Part shown: positions 1 to 10,983 of the stretch, in pieces
Numbering within the stretch: the stretch's first letter is position 1
How the letters are laid out: each line of letters begins with the position of its first letter
From: Cryptomeria japonica
Taxonomy: Eukaryota; Streptophyta; Pinopsida; Cupressales; Cupressaceae
DNA length: 64,000 nt
Assembly (NCBI RefSeq): GCF_030272615.1
Contig: NC_081407.1
Coordinates: 143,530,897-143,594,896, forward strand
Reading direction: 5' to 3'
Program-made: the position numbers and the translations under genes
Notes under the pieces: model-generated
The model's input: the letters and a program-made list of their open reading frames with translations, nothing else
Databases searched by the model: none
Told to the model about the DNA's origin: nothing

Positions 1-1040
1 CACAACACAAAACACCAATATTTGTACATGGAAAACCTGGTAAAGGGAAAAACCACAGTGCGAAGCCTATCCACAATCAGATAATACTTCTGCAGTAAGT
101 ATGTGATTACAATAAGGGGACTACACATGCAGGAAGGCCAACAGTCTAGAGCGCACTACTCATCACAAAGGATCCTCACTGACCACAAAAGAAATCCAAA
201 CTACAATCTAGAAATAAGAATGAACTGCAAGAATAGCATCTCCTATGCTTGAGTACAGTTCTGGTTAAGCTCAATGCTAAAGGTCTTAAACCTCTTACAC
301 AAACCCAATTCAATCACCTATGATCGACTAAACCTTCTGCATATGATTACAACTTTATTCGCACATATATAATCCCATACCCTCGACCACGATCTACAAA
401 GAGATCTTACATCATATTTATACCAACCCAGGACCTAAACAATTAGGTTGGCCACCTAAAAGATGATACAATAAATCCATTACATAAACCCACAAACCAA
501 TGATAAACCAAGTTGGCCTAATATTGAAACAAAATTAACCAAATAATAAATCCAATCAGTAATGCGTTGAGAGCATCTACCAACACATTACATAAAATGG
601 TCTATAAACTAGTAGAATAACATAGGATAGGTCTGGTGCTAAATGCAAACACCACCAATCAACTAGAACATGAACACAATAACCATCAGCATCCTGAAAA
701 CCTTCTAGAAGCCGCACCAACACCACTTAACAAATTCATCAAAAGATCTTCAATGAAGCTCTGCCAGTAGAACCCTTACCAGTAACCAAAAGGCTTACTA
801 GAACATATGATAGCTTCCAAATCACCATATATCGAACCAACTAAATGTGACAAGCATCTAAATCACATGAATGATCAAACCAAACCAATTCCACCAATTG
901 GGATATATCAGAGACAAATCTCCTAATCGTCATCAAAGTCCAACCACTCTACCATAATCTGGTAGACAACCAAATAAGCTAGTGTTAACATCAATGACAA
1001 ACATCAATGCAACACAATCAATTCCTCCAAATTGCCAACA
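1..1040 (-). repeat. 3' LTR of Copia-1 (family A), partial
   Basis: Positions about 1-300 align with 6655-6943 in the other LTR. The inner boundary ends in CCAACA at 1040 (TGTTGG on the minus strand), directly next to a purine-rich tract on the minus strand. By comparison with the other copy about 165 bp are missing beyond the left window edge. The same sequence, inverted, forms the ends of the element at 27694-32975. Confidence 0.88.
415..422 (-). promoter_or_regulatory. Putative TATA box of the family-A LTR
   Basis: The minus strand reads TATAAATA here. The matching position in both LTRs of the 27694-32975 element also reads TATAAATA (28321-28328 and 32410-32417), followed by a similar stretch around GATCTCTTTGTAGATC. 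Conservation across copies supports a core promoter at the U3/R border. Transcription itself is inferred. Confidence 0.6.
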
Positions 1041-1387
1041 ATATCCTCCTTTGGCATTGATTGCAACACTAGATGTGAAAAAAATCCAAGTGCCAAACAA
1101 GTCTCCCCCAATAGAAGACATCCAACAAAGGATATATCAATGAAGTTTTGAAACAAAGACCAAATTTCCCCTATGACTAATATCTCTATTAAGCTCTGTT
1201 TTTCACATGTATATCTCTCCCCCTTTGACATCAATGCTAGAAATATGACATAAACATCAAAGAAAAACCATAAAACCTCTAAACCACATAGTTGACTACT
1301 CCCCCTGAGTAGTAGCACCATCTCATCAATCCAGAATGAATAATAATTCTGATAAATGCATACCGGACTGATGCCAATCGACATCAC
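1041..1387 (-). other. Untranslated tail of Copia-1 with several purine tracts
   Basis: Between the end of RNase H (stop at 1388-1390) and the 3' LTR there are four purine runs on the minus strand, near 1298-1307, 1215-1225, 1101-1110 and 1043-1052. The last abuts the LTR and is the likely plus-strand primer (PPT). Two lie in a CATTGATGTCAAAGGGGGAG-like context. The same layout recurs in every copia-type element of this window. Confidence 0.7.
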
Positions 1388-3439
1388 TCAAGTCTTTATG
1401 GGAGGGGAAGAGACCCCCAATCTATCTCTAAAGTACTCAAATGATTCCTCAAGCAACGGTTTAGTGAAGATATCTACAATCTACTCTTTAGTGTTCACAT
1501 AAACCAATCTGACTTCATTTGTGTCCACCTTCTCCTTCAAAAATTTATACTTGATTGATATATGCTTTGTCTTAGAATGAAATACCAGATTCTTTGATGT
1601 GTCAATAGCAATAGAGTTATCATAGTGAATAAATACCAGTTCATTGAAATCTACCCTTATATCCTTCATCATTTGCTTCATCCATATAACGTTTTTATAG
1701 TTGGTATCAGCAACAACATACTCAACTTCAACAATAGATAAAGAAGTACAACATACTCAACTTCAACAATAGATAAAGAAGTACATGACTATTTCTTGTT
1801 GATCCATGAAACAAGTTTCTTTTCAAGAAAAAAAGATCCACCGGATGTGCTCTTCCGGTCATCAACATCTCTAGCCCAATCTGGATCTATATATGCACAT
1901 AATGTAAAGTCATCATTTTTAGGATACCATAAACCATATTCAATTGTTCCCTACAAATATCTAAAAATCCTTTTCACTGCACTCTCATGATTCTCTCTAG
2001 GGTCACTCTGATATCTTGATACAATACAAACATCATTCATTATATCCAGTCTAGCCTGAGTCAAATATAACAAACCTCCAATCATAGACTTATAACTTGT
2101 AGGATTTACCAGAGTTGATTCATCTTTCTTTGTCAATTTATCACTAGTAACCATAGGAGTACCAACCGGTTTAGAATTTTCCATACCACATTTCTTCAAC
2201 AAGTCTCTAGCATACTTAGTTTGACAGATGAAAATAACTTTATCAGTAAGAGTAATTTGCAAACCTAAGAAAAATATCATTTCTCCAATCATAGACATCT
2301 CAAATTCATTCTTCATATTATTAGAGAATTCCATACATAACTTATCGTCACCTCCAAAAATGATATCATCAACAAAGACCTCAACAATCAATATGTCATC
2401 ATCAGTGATCTTATAATACAAGTTCCTGTCAACATTACTTTTAGTTAAACCAAGCTTCAAAATATATTTGTCTAATCTAGAATACCAAGCTCTAGGTGCT
2501 CACTTCAATCCATATAAAGCTTTCCTTTACCTGCAAACCATGTTTTTGTCATCTAAAAGAGAAAATCCATTAGGTTGCTCAATATAAACATCCTCTTCAA
2601 GATCTCCATTCAAAAATACACACTTAACGTCCATCTGATAAACCTTGTAATTCTTAGGGGCAGCATAAGTAAGAAATAATCTCACAGCTTCAATCCTAGC
2701 TACCGGAACAAAAGTTTCATCATAATCAATTCCTTCCTTCTGAGAATATCCTTTATAGACCAATATAGCCTTGTTCCTCACAAATTGTCCATCCTCATTC
2801 AATTTATTCCTAAAGACCCATTTAGTTCCATTGACATTCTTATTTTTAGGTCGGGGAACTAAAGTCCATGTGTTGTTCTTTTTTATCTGATCCAATTCCT
2901 CTTCCATAGCTTTCATCCAACATTCATCTTTATGATGTTGGTTCAATTTGAGAAATTAAACATACCTCTTCAGTTGCCAACATTCTTCTTGTCATTACTC
3001 CTTTTCTCTTGTCTCCAATGATTTGATCTTCTAAATGATTCAACCTTACATATTGAGGAGTCTTCTGACTTTCTGATTCTATGCTCTGATCTTCAGTTAT
3101 TGTTGAATTTTTTGATATTGTCAGAGTAACTAGCTCAACATTATATTTTGGTACAGGTGCTACCAGTTTAGTTATAACCATTCCCACTTCTGGTTCTCTC
3201 TCATAAGTTCTAATTTGATATCTATTCTGCTCATCCACCCTAACTTTAGCACTCTCCACAATTTTCTGCAATGTTTTGTTATAACATCTATATGCTTTTC
3301 TTCGATTAGAATAACCAAGAAATATTCCTTCATCACATCTAGGATAAAAGTTTCCAGTGGAATCATCTCTTTTGATATAGAATTTACTACAGAAGATTCT
3401 AAAATATTTAATTGTAGGTGTATGACCAAACCATAACTC
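1388..3439 (-). pseudogene. Copia-1 pol: linker, reverse transcriptase and RNase H, broken
   Basis: This would copy element RNA into DNA. The linker (open 2930-3271) is in a different frame from the RT. The RT is open at 2527-2946 and 1951-2460 in one frame, with stops near 2500-2530 between them. The first catalytic Asp lies in [11 protein letters not shown] (about 2630) and the FVDD motif is at residues 29-32 of the downstream piece (about 2370). RNase H continues at 1481-1681 in another frame; a 35-bp tandem duplication (1714-1748 and 1749-1783) accounts for the shift. A TAG at 1481-1483 interrupts the last stretch, after which the frame stays open to TGA at 1388-1390. The motifs are those of plant copia pol. 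Clearly a pseudogene. Confidence 0.9.
1714..1783. repeat. 35-bp perfect tandem duplication
   Basis: The unit starting CAACATACTCAACTTC occupies 1714-1748 and is repeated at 1749-1783. It lies inside the Copia-1 RNase H coding region. Because 35 is not a multiple of three it shifts the frame by two, which matches the offset between the upstream RT piece and the downstream RNase H piece. Confidence 0.9.
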
Positions 3440-4180
3440 TTACTGTGTCTTATCAGTGTCTCCTTTGATAGGAACTCTGTTGAATGTGTACACCACTGTG
3501 GTCACAACTTCTCTCCAATACATATGTGGAAAATTAGCTTCCATCATCATAGATCTAGCCGCATCCAAGATAGTTATGTTTTTTCTTTCCACAACGCCAT
3601 TCTGTTGAGGTGTCTGGGGTGTAGACAATTGTCTCCTTGTCCCATGTTTCTCACAATAACTGTTAAATTCATTGGATGTAAATTCACCACCTTGATCGGA
3701 TCTTAAGCATTTGATTTTCAATCTTGTCTCTATCTCAACCATAGCTTTAAATACCTTGAAATTTTCAAAGGCTTTTGATTTCTCCCTTAGAAAAGTAACC
3801 CACATCATTCTAGAATAGTCATCAATGATTAGCATGAAATATTTATCACCTTGAAAATTTCTTACTCTAGAAGGACCACACAAATCAATATGAATAAGAT
3901 CAAGAACATCATAAGATTTGTCTTGTATACTCTTAAAAGAAGTTTTGACTTGCTTTCCCATTTGGCATTCCTTACATACCGGATTATGAGGCTTCACAAT
4001 CTTAGGTATATCTCTAACTACCTTAGTTGAACTGATCTTTACAATGCAATAAAAATTCACATGACACAACCTCTTATGCCATAGCCAACTCTCATCTATA
4101 TGTGCAATCAAACATGTCTTCTTACCAAAGTTCAAATGAAATATTTTACCTTTAGTTTGAGTATTGGTTGCAATCTCCAA
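3440..4180 (-). CDS. Copia-1 GAG-pre-integrase and integrase core (open segment)
   Basis: This 246-residue open segment of the copia polyprotein would insert the DNA copy into the genome. The zinc-binding HHCC module is visible as His35, His40, Cys69 and Cys72. The catalytic core follows: Asp99 in DLIHIDLCGP, Asp162 in RSDQGGEF and Glu198 in NGVVERKN. This is a complete DD35E triad with 62 and 35 residues between the acids. The segment ends at a TAA just after the core. The Met given as the start is internal; the homologous frame comes from upstream of the solo LTR at 4361-5171, so this is not a separate gene. It is the best-preserved enzyme domain of Copia-1, but it has no intact frame to be expressed from. 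Confidence 0.88.
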   Translation of the reverse strand: MEIATNTQTKGKIFHLNFGKKTCLIAHIDESWLWHKRLCHVNFYCIVKISSTKVVRDIPKIVKPHNPVCKECQMGKQVKTSFKSIQDKSYDVLDLIHIDLCGPSRVRNFQGDKYFMLIIDDYSRMMWVTFLREKSKAFENFKVFKAMVEIETRLKIKCLRSDQGGEFTSNEFNSYCEKHGTRRQLSTPQTPQQNGVVERKNITILDAARSMMMEANFPHMYWREVVTTVVYTFNRVPIKGDTDKTQ

Positions 4181-4360
4181 TCCAGATCTATTAATGATTT
4201 TGCATTTTTCATCCTTGAACTATAATTGAAATCCCATATCCACCAACTATCCTACACTCAAAATATTATGCCTTAAACCTTAAACATAATAAACATTATC
4301 AGTGTTATGCTTACCATCCACTGATATAGTTCCTCTTCTTCTGATCATGCATGCTTTGTC

Positions 4361-5171
4361 TGTTGGCATATGCATACTCTAATGAGACATTGTAGGTGAT
4401 TGAAGGTTTTGTCATTGATGGCAACCTTACAATCCTATGGCACTGACAAGGCGTTACACCGGCAAGATAGTTCACCAGCATCAACAGATCACACTCTACA
4501 CTGACACTCAGACCATCGGCACCGGCATAGAGAAAGGAAGTATACCGACACAAAGGCTGACATGATTTTTGTTTTATTATATTTTGTTTATTATTGTAAA
4601 AATTTTGTAAAGCCGACTTGGCAAGTTGTAAAATGACTCATATCTAATAGAGATCATTGTAGACATTTGGGAAGAAGAAGTGAGCGAATAAGGAAAGATA
4701 TAAGGCAGACCTATTATGTGAAATATAGGTTAAAGGTTTTATGTAAAGAACAGAGCAAAAAATGGTACTGGATATGGCATTATAGATGATGTTGTAAAAG
4801 CAGTACATGATATTGGATTTGTGTAATCCACATTGTAAGTCAGTGTGACTTCCCATTGAGCAGTGAGCTCTAGGCAATTGGCCTTCTTGCATGTGCAGGC
4901 CCCTCTTGTAAGTAATATTCTCTTATTGGCTAGTAAGTGGATATTGTGGGTCACAAATCCCACTGAGGTTTTTCCCACACCGGGTTTCCTCATTAAATCC
5001 TTGTGTTATGGTGTGCTTTTCATGTGGATGCTTTTAATTCTGTTTATTGCATTATTTCTTACATGCTGGTACACTGTTATAATATGTACTACATGTTTTA
5101 AGATAAGAAATTCTAATTACTGGTTAGATACTGATTCACCGCCCCTCTCGGTATTTGTGGGATTCCTAACA
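4361..5171 (+). repeat. Solo LTR, family B, inserted in Copia-1
   Basis: This 811-bp stretch begins TGTTGGCATATGCA and ends GGATTCCTAACA. It closely matches the LTRs of the 18126-24760 element. It is flanked by the 5-bp duplication TTGTC (4356-4360 and 5172-5176), which proves insertion into Copia-1 after that element landed. No internal sequence remains, as expected after recombination between the two LTRs of a formerly complete element. It splits the Copia-1 protease from its integrase. Confidence 0.95.
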
Positions 5172-5176
5172 TTGTC

Positions 5177-6420
5177 ATCTCCAATTTTACAAGACCACCA
5201 TCAAATTCTTGCAAAGATAAAAACTTCCTTTTATCTCCAGTCATATGATGTGAGCATCCATTGTCTATCACCCATTCATCCTTGTCTTCAACCTTAGCAG
5301 CAAGGATCTTCTCTTCATTATGAGTGATAGGTTCCGAAGTATCTTCCTTGATAGCCATGAATACCAATTCCTTTCCATTGTTGGATCCACTAGCTAAATC
5401 TTTCGTCAGTTCGTCATGAGAATCATCAGTTACACCTTCCTCATCCACATAGTAGCATGATTTATCTTTGTTCCTCTTGTACTTGCTTGTTCTGATAATC
5501 ATGGTTAGGCCTAAAAGATCTTCTAGATTTATCTTCAAATCTTGAATTCCTCTCAGGACATCTAGATACAAAATGACCTATCTTATTACATGCAAAACAT
5601 TTGAAAGGTGATTTTCCTTCATACTTACTTCCTGTCGGACCTTTAGGTACTCTTCTAGAAAATAGAGCTTCAAGTTGCTCAAAATCTTCATCCTCTTTCT
5701 TCATATCCTCCAGTTCCTTTGCATATAATTCTTTCTAGACACTCTTGTCGGTTGATGATGTAGATGCCTTGAATGTAGAATCTGTCTTTGAAGCTCCTTG
5801 AGTACCAAATTCTTCAAGCTCAAAACCAAATAACTTTCCAACCAAAGTATCCCTGTTAATATAAGTGTTAGACATTGTTCTTAGCTCATTAATTGCAGTA
5901 GCCTTCATCTTGTAAGCAGATGGTAAAGCTCTCAATACTTTAGAAACAATCTCATCTTCGCTCAAAGATCCACCACAACATTGAATTCCCAAGACAATTT
6001 CATTCTCTTTCCATAAAAGTTGTAATCCTTTCATCTTCTTCCATTCTTAGGTTGTCATACCTTACCCAGTAACCATCAAGTTTAGCAATTTTAACAGTCG
6101 GGTCACCTTCATTCAGAGTCTCCAACTTATCCCATATAACCTTTGCAGATGATTTGTCTATTAATCCCATTACCTGTTGATCTGAAAGGGCACTCAAGAG
6201 GGATTCTCTATCTCTACAGTCATTTTTAATGTTCTTATCCAATTCTATTGGAGGAGGGTTTCTAGATGCTGGATCATAAGGTGTATAGCCTTTCTCAGTG
6301 ATCTCCCAAATCTCCTTACTAAGACATCTTAGATGAATCTCCATTTGAAGCTTCCATACTCTTTAATTTGTTACTTCAAGCCTAGGGTTGTCCTTTCGGT
6401 AATAAATTGAAGTTGAATGA
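5177..6420 (-). pseudogene. Copia-1 gag and protease, frameshifted
   Basis: Gag coats the element RNA, and the aspartic protease cleaves the polyprotein. Similarity to copia gag starts near 6420 and is open at 6000-6344. It changes frame into 5735-6034, meets a stop, and resumes at 5462-5704. There a zinc knuckle is visible as Cys36, Cys39, His44 and Cys49 of that piece (CFACNKIGHFVSRC). A further frame change near 5470-5560 leads to the protease, whose active site reads DNGCSHHMTGD (about 5263). The residue after the catalytic Asp is Asn, where Copia-3 has Ser. The frame then runs into the solo LTR. At least two frameshifts and one stop make it a pseudogene. Confidence 0.88.
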
Positions 6421-6472
6421 TTAGTCCCCATAGGATCTTCCTCAAGCGGTTAAGCTTCTATAGAGAGGACCA

Positions 6473-6486
6473 AGCTCTAATACCAA
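6473..6486 (-). promoter_or_regulatory. Primer binding site of Copia-1
   Basis: The minus strand reads TTGGTATTAGAGC immediately inside the LTR end, one base different from the TTGGTATCAGAGC that pairs with the 3' end of plant initiator-Met tRNA. The position next to the CCTAACA end of the LTR fixes the 5' side of the element. Confidence 0.85.
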
Positions 6487-6487
6487 C

Positions 6488-6943
6488 TGTTAGGAAAACC
6501 GGTGAACAACTGAGAGGGGGGGGGGGTGAATAAGTTGTTAACATATTATGAAACTTTAAGCACACAACCTTTTATCGGAAGGCATAAACCAAATACTGGA
6601 ATAGCATATATATCAATTAAGCACAAACATAAACCATAAACCAATTACCATGCATCCACAACACATAACACCAAGATTTATACGTGGAAAACCCGGTAAA
6701 GGGAAAAACCATAGTGGGAAGCCTATCCACAGTCAAATAATACTTCTGCAGTAAGTATGTGATTACAATAAGGGGCCTGCACATGTAGAAAGGCCAACAG
6801 CCTAGAGCGCACTTCTCATCACAAAGGAGCCTCACTGACTACAAAAGAAATCTAGACTACAATCCGGAAATAAGAATGGACTACAATAATAGGATCTCCT
6901 ATGCCTGAGTATAGTTCTGGTTAAGCTCAATGTCAGAGGTCTT
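6488..6943 (-). repeat. 5' LTR of Copia-1 (family A), truncated
   Basis: Starts TGTTAGGAAAACCGG and matches the left LTR up to about 6943 (AGGTCT). It then changes abruptly to CT-rich sequence. More than half of the roughly 1.2-kb LTR is missing, and I do not find the rest further right, so this is a truncation and not an insertion. A run of ten or more G lies near 6512-6525 in the conserved GAGAGGGG context. Confidence 0.85.
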
Positions 6944-7089
6944 TCTCCCCCTTCTCCATCTTCATCTCTGTCTCCTTACCCCTCATTCTCTCTCATTCTT
7001 TGCCCCCCTCTCTCTCTCTCTACGTATTGCAAATATAACATGAGACTCTTGGTAATGGATCTTGATATCCTCATCTCTCTTTGTCTTTA

Positions 7090-7152
<63 letters not shown>

Positions 7153-7199
7153 CTCTCGCGTAATATAACATGAGACTATTCATAATGGATCTTGATTAT
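6944..7199. repeat. CT/GA microsatellite and CT-rich tract
   Basis: A nearly pure (CT)n run covers about 7090-7158, with shorter CT runs around 6985-7021. It starts right where the Copia-1 LTR is truncated. A short direct repeat (AATATAACATGAGACT...GGATCTTGAT) flanks the pure run at about 7030 and 7162. The open frame across it (Arg-Glu repeats) is a by-product. Confidence 0.9.
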
Positions 7200-8720
7200 A
7201 TTCCTAATTTAGAGGTTTATTTTGCATTATGTCACTTTATCAATTATTGTTTTGACAACTATTCTTCTATATAGTTAGAAATCAACTATACAATTATGTA
7301 TCCTCTTACAAGGATCAAAAATCAATTGAAGCAAAACCTAATGGGAAAGATATGCAAAAAAAAATTAGGATCTTGTCTATACATGTTGATTTTGTATTGG
7401 GTTGAGAGGTTCCAAGAGCATTTCAAATTCTTATATTCAAACAAAGATAATGTATACCATGTGGTCATTTCCATAGTGTTTGTGATTATATTGTACATAT
7501 TCTACATACTTGTTTGAAGCACCATTAACCATTGATCCTTTTTCAGATTTATATATAGTACAAATTCTAATATATGAATCTTTATATCCTTCATTTCAAT
7601 GACATTCTATTGGTCATAAATGAATTATCTCTATATGATGAATTATTAAACTTGTTCAACCTATTTTAAAAAAATGATTTACAATGTCACTCTATCAATT
7701 TTTTTTTTACAAATATTCTTCTATTTCTAATATTTATTGTTTTGGTAAATAATCTTGTTTTTGGCGTACCCATTGCACACCAAGATGCAATTGCTAGTAT
7801 ATTTTCATCCAATCCTTTCACTCATTTTATGTGATTTTAAGGTGCTTATAACCTTCATTTGAAATGTTCTATTTCGCAAGAAATTCCTACATATCACTTT
7901 ATCACCTGCATTTCCTTGTCAAACTTTATCACTTGCTCACATGGCTACCGTCCGTGTTGATCTATTGCTTAAAATTCTCCTTTACACCTCAGACCCACTT
8001 CCACTTCCTCATAAACCTGCCCAGTCTCTAATTCTTTCCCACCAACCACACAAAATCTCTCCTCCTTGCGTAGAGCTCCGAGTCCACAGTCTAAACCCAC
8101 TTCAATTTTCCAATCTGATCCAGACAAAATCCCCATTAATTTTCAAATGAAAAGTCTACTATTAAATGGTAACGTAACGTGTTTGAACCAGATGAAGCAA
8201 CGGCTAGGAGGAGGACAAGATCAACTCAATAATTATTTTCTTGAACGTCATGTATATCTATCTATCTATCTATAAATAGACCTTTGATGTATAACTTCAT
8301 TTAAAAAAACTTTAAGATGTCACATTATTGATGGCATTCTTGTAAGTTGTAACTATAGTTATGATGAGAAGAAAACCTTGAAAACAAAAGAACTGGTTGG
8401 AATGCACTGTGTGAATGAGGCGTTGCCAATTAGGTCAAATGGCTGAGCTTTTGTAGGGAGAAGATGGAGTAACTTATCTATATTCCAGGCCCACTTGTTT
8501 GTTTATGGGCATTTATAGAATCAAAAGGGACACGCTTTTTTATCAAGTCATTGTCATTTAAAAGTCGGCACAGAAGAACAAATAAATTAGGCAAATCAGA
8601 TTGAATGAGTAACAAAATAAAGACAATACAAGTGTTTTGTATTAATATGGTGGCATATAGTTGTTTTGTATTAATTATGAAAAGTTCTTTGTTTCAACGG
8701 TTTTTATGGTGGGGCTTTGG
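7200..8720. other. AT-rich intergenic DNA, no gene recognised
   Basis: No domain, conserved motif or long frame is visible. A short TATC microsatellite lies near 8252-8272. Short open frames at 7941-8275 have no recognisable features and overlap in two frames. Confidence 0.6.
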
Positions 8721-9670
8721 TTGGTCTTCTCATATTGCAAATTTCAAATTTTCTTAAGAAACTATTACAATCTTACACGTTTAGATGATTGGAATTCTTT
8801 TCATTCTGATGATGAATTACGGAATGTGATTTGAAATGTTGATGGAAAAAAATATGCACAATTGAATCCAGAAAAATGCATAAGAATGGAAAGAATTTGT
8901 TATCACAAGTGTTAATTATCGTTGATTTTCAATTAGATTGTGTGAGAGTTTTTGTATCTCTATTTTGGATCACATTATCTAATGTATCATAAGATTATAG
9001 AAAGATAAAAGAAAAAATCATTAGTCATTATTAGAAGAGGAATACAAGGCACACTACATGATGCAAGACTAAGACAAAATTATTAGTCAATCTTTCATGT
9101 CTTTGGAATTCTTTTCATCCTGATGATGAATCACAGAGTGTGATTCGAAAAGTTGATGGAAAAAAATACACACAATCGAATCCAGAAAAATACATAAGAA
9201 TGGAAAAAATTTGTTATCACGAGTGTTAATTATCATTGATTTTCAATTAGATTGTGTGAGAGTTTTTGTATCTCTATTTGGTCTCTCTCATATTGCAAAT
9301 TTGAAACAGTTTCTTAAGAATCTATTACAATCTTACACGTTTAGATGATTGGAATTCTTTTCATCCTGATGATGAATCACAGAGTGTGATTCTAAACGTT
9401 GATGGAAAAAAATACACACAATCGAATCCAGAAAAATACATAAGAATGGAAAGAATTTGTTATTACAAGTGTTAATTATCGTTGATTTTCAATTAGATTG
9501 TGTGAGAGTTTTGTATATCTATTTTGAATCACACCATCTAATGTATCATAATATTATAGAAAGATAAAAGAAGAAATCATTAGTCATTATTAGAAGAGGA
9601 ATACAAGTCACACTACATGATGCAAGATTAAGACAAAATTATTATTCATTATTGAAAGAGGAATACAAGA
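8721..9670. repeat. Three imperfect direct repeats (about 170-390 bp)
   Basis: Units at about 8722-9085, 9105-9280 and 9281-9665 share GGAATTCTTTTCATCCTGAT, AGAATGGAAAGAATTTGTTA and ATTTTCAATTAGATTGTGTG in the same order. The middle unit lacks both the upstream CTCATATTGCAAATTT part and the downstream AGAAGAGGAATACAAG part. No coding capacity is apparent. It looks like local duplication of a decayed element. Confidence 0.8.
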
Positions 9671-10950
9671 GGTAAAGTTTTGCACTTATTTGATCAAATC
9701 ATGTATAACTAAAAAAATTGAATGCCTATATTATAACTTTTGTTTAATTTATATGAAAGATTGTACATGATGATCTAGTAGTTCAACAATTCTTAGCCTT
9801 TATTTATTGTTTCACATTTAATAATTTTGAAAAATGTTTGTTATGTAATTTTTGTATTGGTTATTTCTGTAAATAATCATTGCAAAAATAAATTTCTTGT
9901 TTAATTTTTAATAAATTTGTAATAAAATAAATCCTTTTGCTAAATTTTCAACTTTATAAATATTCTCAATGACAAATATTGGTGTAGATATCATAATATT
10001 TATGAGGTCACACAATAAATCTATTTGAAAGTTACTTTGTCTACAAAGAAAATGTTTTTCAATTGTTTTGTTCCTTTCAATTTACCAACCAAACACTTAT
10101 CAATTAGTCCATTTCATTTTACCAACAATACACTTATCAATTAGTCCATTTCAATTTACCAACAAAACACCTTTCAATTATTCTATTCATTTCAATTTAC
10201 ATCATTTTATATTAGATTTATAGTGCATTGTTTTTTTCTTAAACTTCAGTTGTTATAATATCATGAATGACATTGAATATTGTTGTATACATCACAATAA
10301 TGTGAGAGGAAACGATAAATTAATGTGGAAATCAATTCTCCTTACAATAAAAAAAAAATTTCTTTAATTTGTCACTCTCTAAAATCTATGTATAAAATGT
10401 AATATTATTATTTTAGGTTAGGGGAACATTTATAAAATCATTGGCAATGATAAAATATTTTCTTTGCAATATTAATGAAAAATACATACTTATTGAATGA
10501 TGAAAAAACAAATACAACTACAAATTTGTGCAAATTTATACATTGAGGTATGTCATGACACATTCAAAATTCATTTTCTTGAAAGGATATAACAATCTTT
10601 CATAAAAATATCTATAGAATTGCACTATTGATCAAATGACTCAATAATAAATTGTCTTTCAATCTATAAAATTGAACTATTGATCATTAAAAAACATTTA
10701 AAAAATCATTGATGATGATAAAATATTTCTTTATAATATTAATGAAAAATATATTACTTTTTAGAAAATTTATTGAATGTTATGAAAACCTAATACAATT
10801 ACAAATTTGTTCAAATTTATACATTAAGATATGTCATGACACATTCATAATTCATTTTCTTGGAGGGATATAATCTTTCATAGAAATATCTTAGAAATTC
10901 ACCCAACTTCTCCAATGACTCAATAATAAATTGTTTGTCTATCTGGAAAC
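9671..10950. repeat. AT-rich dispersed repeat with internal tandem duplication
   Basis: A unit of about 240-260 bp occurs twice, near 10433-10665 and 10700-10942. Each copy has AAATCATTG, ATATTAATGAAAAATA, TACAACTACAAATTTGT-like, TATGTCATGACACATTC and ACTCAATAATAAATTGT. Short repeats of a CAATTTACCAAC type occur at 10075-10200. A related block lies at 25.05-25.93 kb, so this is a dispersed family. Identity unknown. Confidence 0.7.
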
Positions 10951-10983
10951 TTGCACTATTAGTGAGTAATTGGTTTTTTTGGC

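Larger units (their letters stand above)
1..6943 (-). mobile_element. Copia-1: Ty1/copia LTR retrotransposon, degenerate, LTR family A
   Basis: On the minus strand the order is 5' LTR (6488-6943, truncated), primer site, gag, protease, integrase, RT, RNase H, purine-rich tail and 3' LTR (1-1040, cut by the window edge). Integrase before RT is the Ty1/copia order. The reading frame is broken by several stops, frameshifts, a 35-bp duplication and a solo LTR inserted in the protease region, so the copy cannot make a polyprotein. Its LTR closely resembles those of the element at 27694-32975, so both belong to LTR family A. The left edge lies outside the window and the right LTR stops short, so no flanking target duplication can be checked. 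Confidence 0.93.

Noticed and set aside
6983-7183. Arg-Glu repeat peptide on the minus strand
   Set aside because: A direct translation of the CT microsatellite.
7941-8275. Pair of overlapping 69-residue frames that could be a small gene
   Set aside because: Two frames compete over the same DNA and neither shows a domain or conserved motif.
10075-10200. Short repeated CAATTTACCAAC-like units resembling a small array
   Set aside because: The units are AT-rich, imperfect and without regular unique spacers, and the source is a plant genome; not a CRISPR array.
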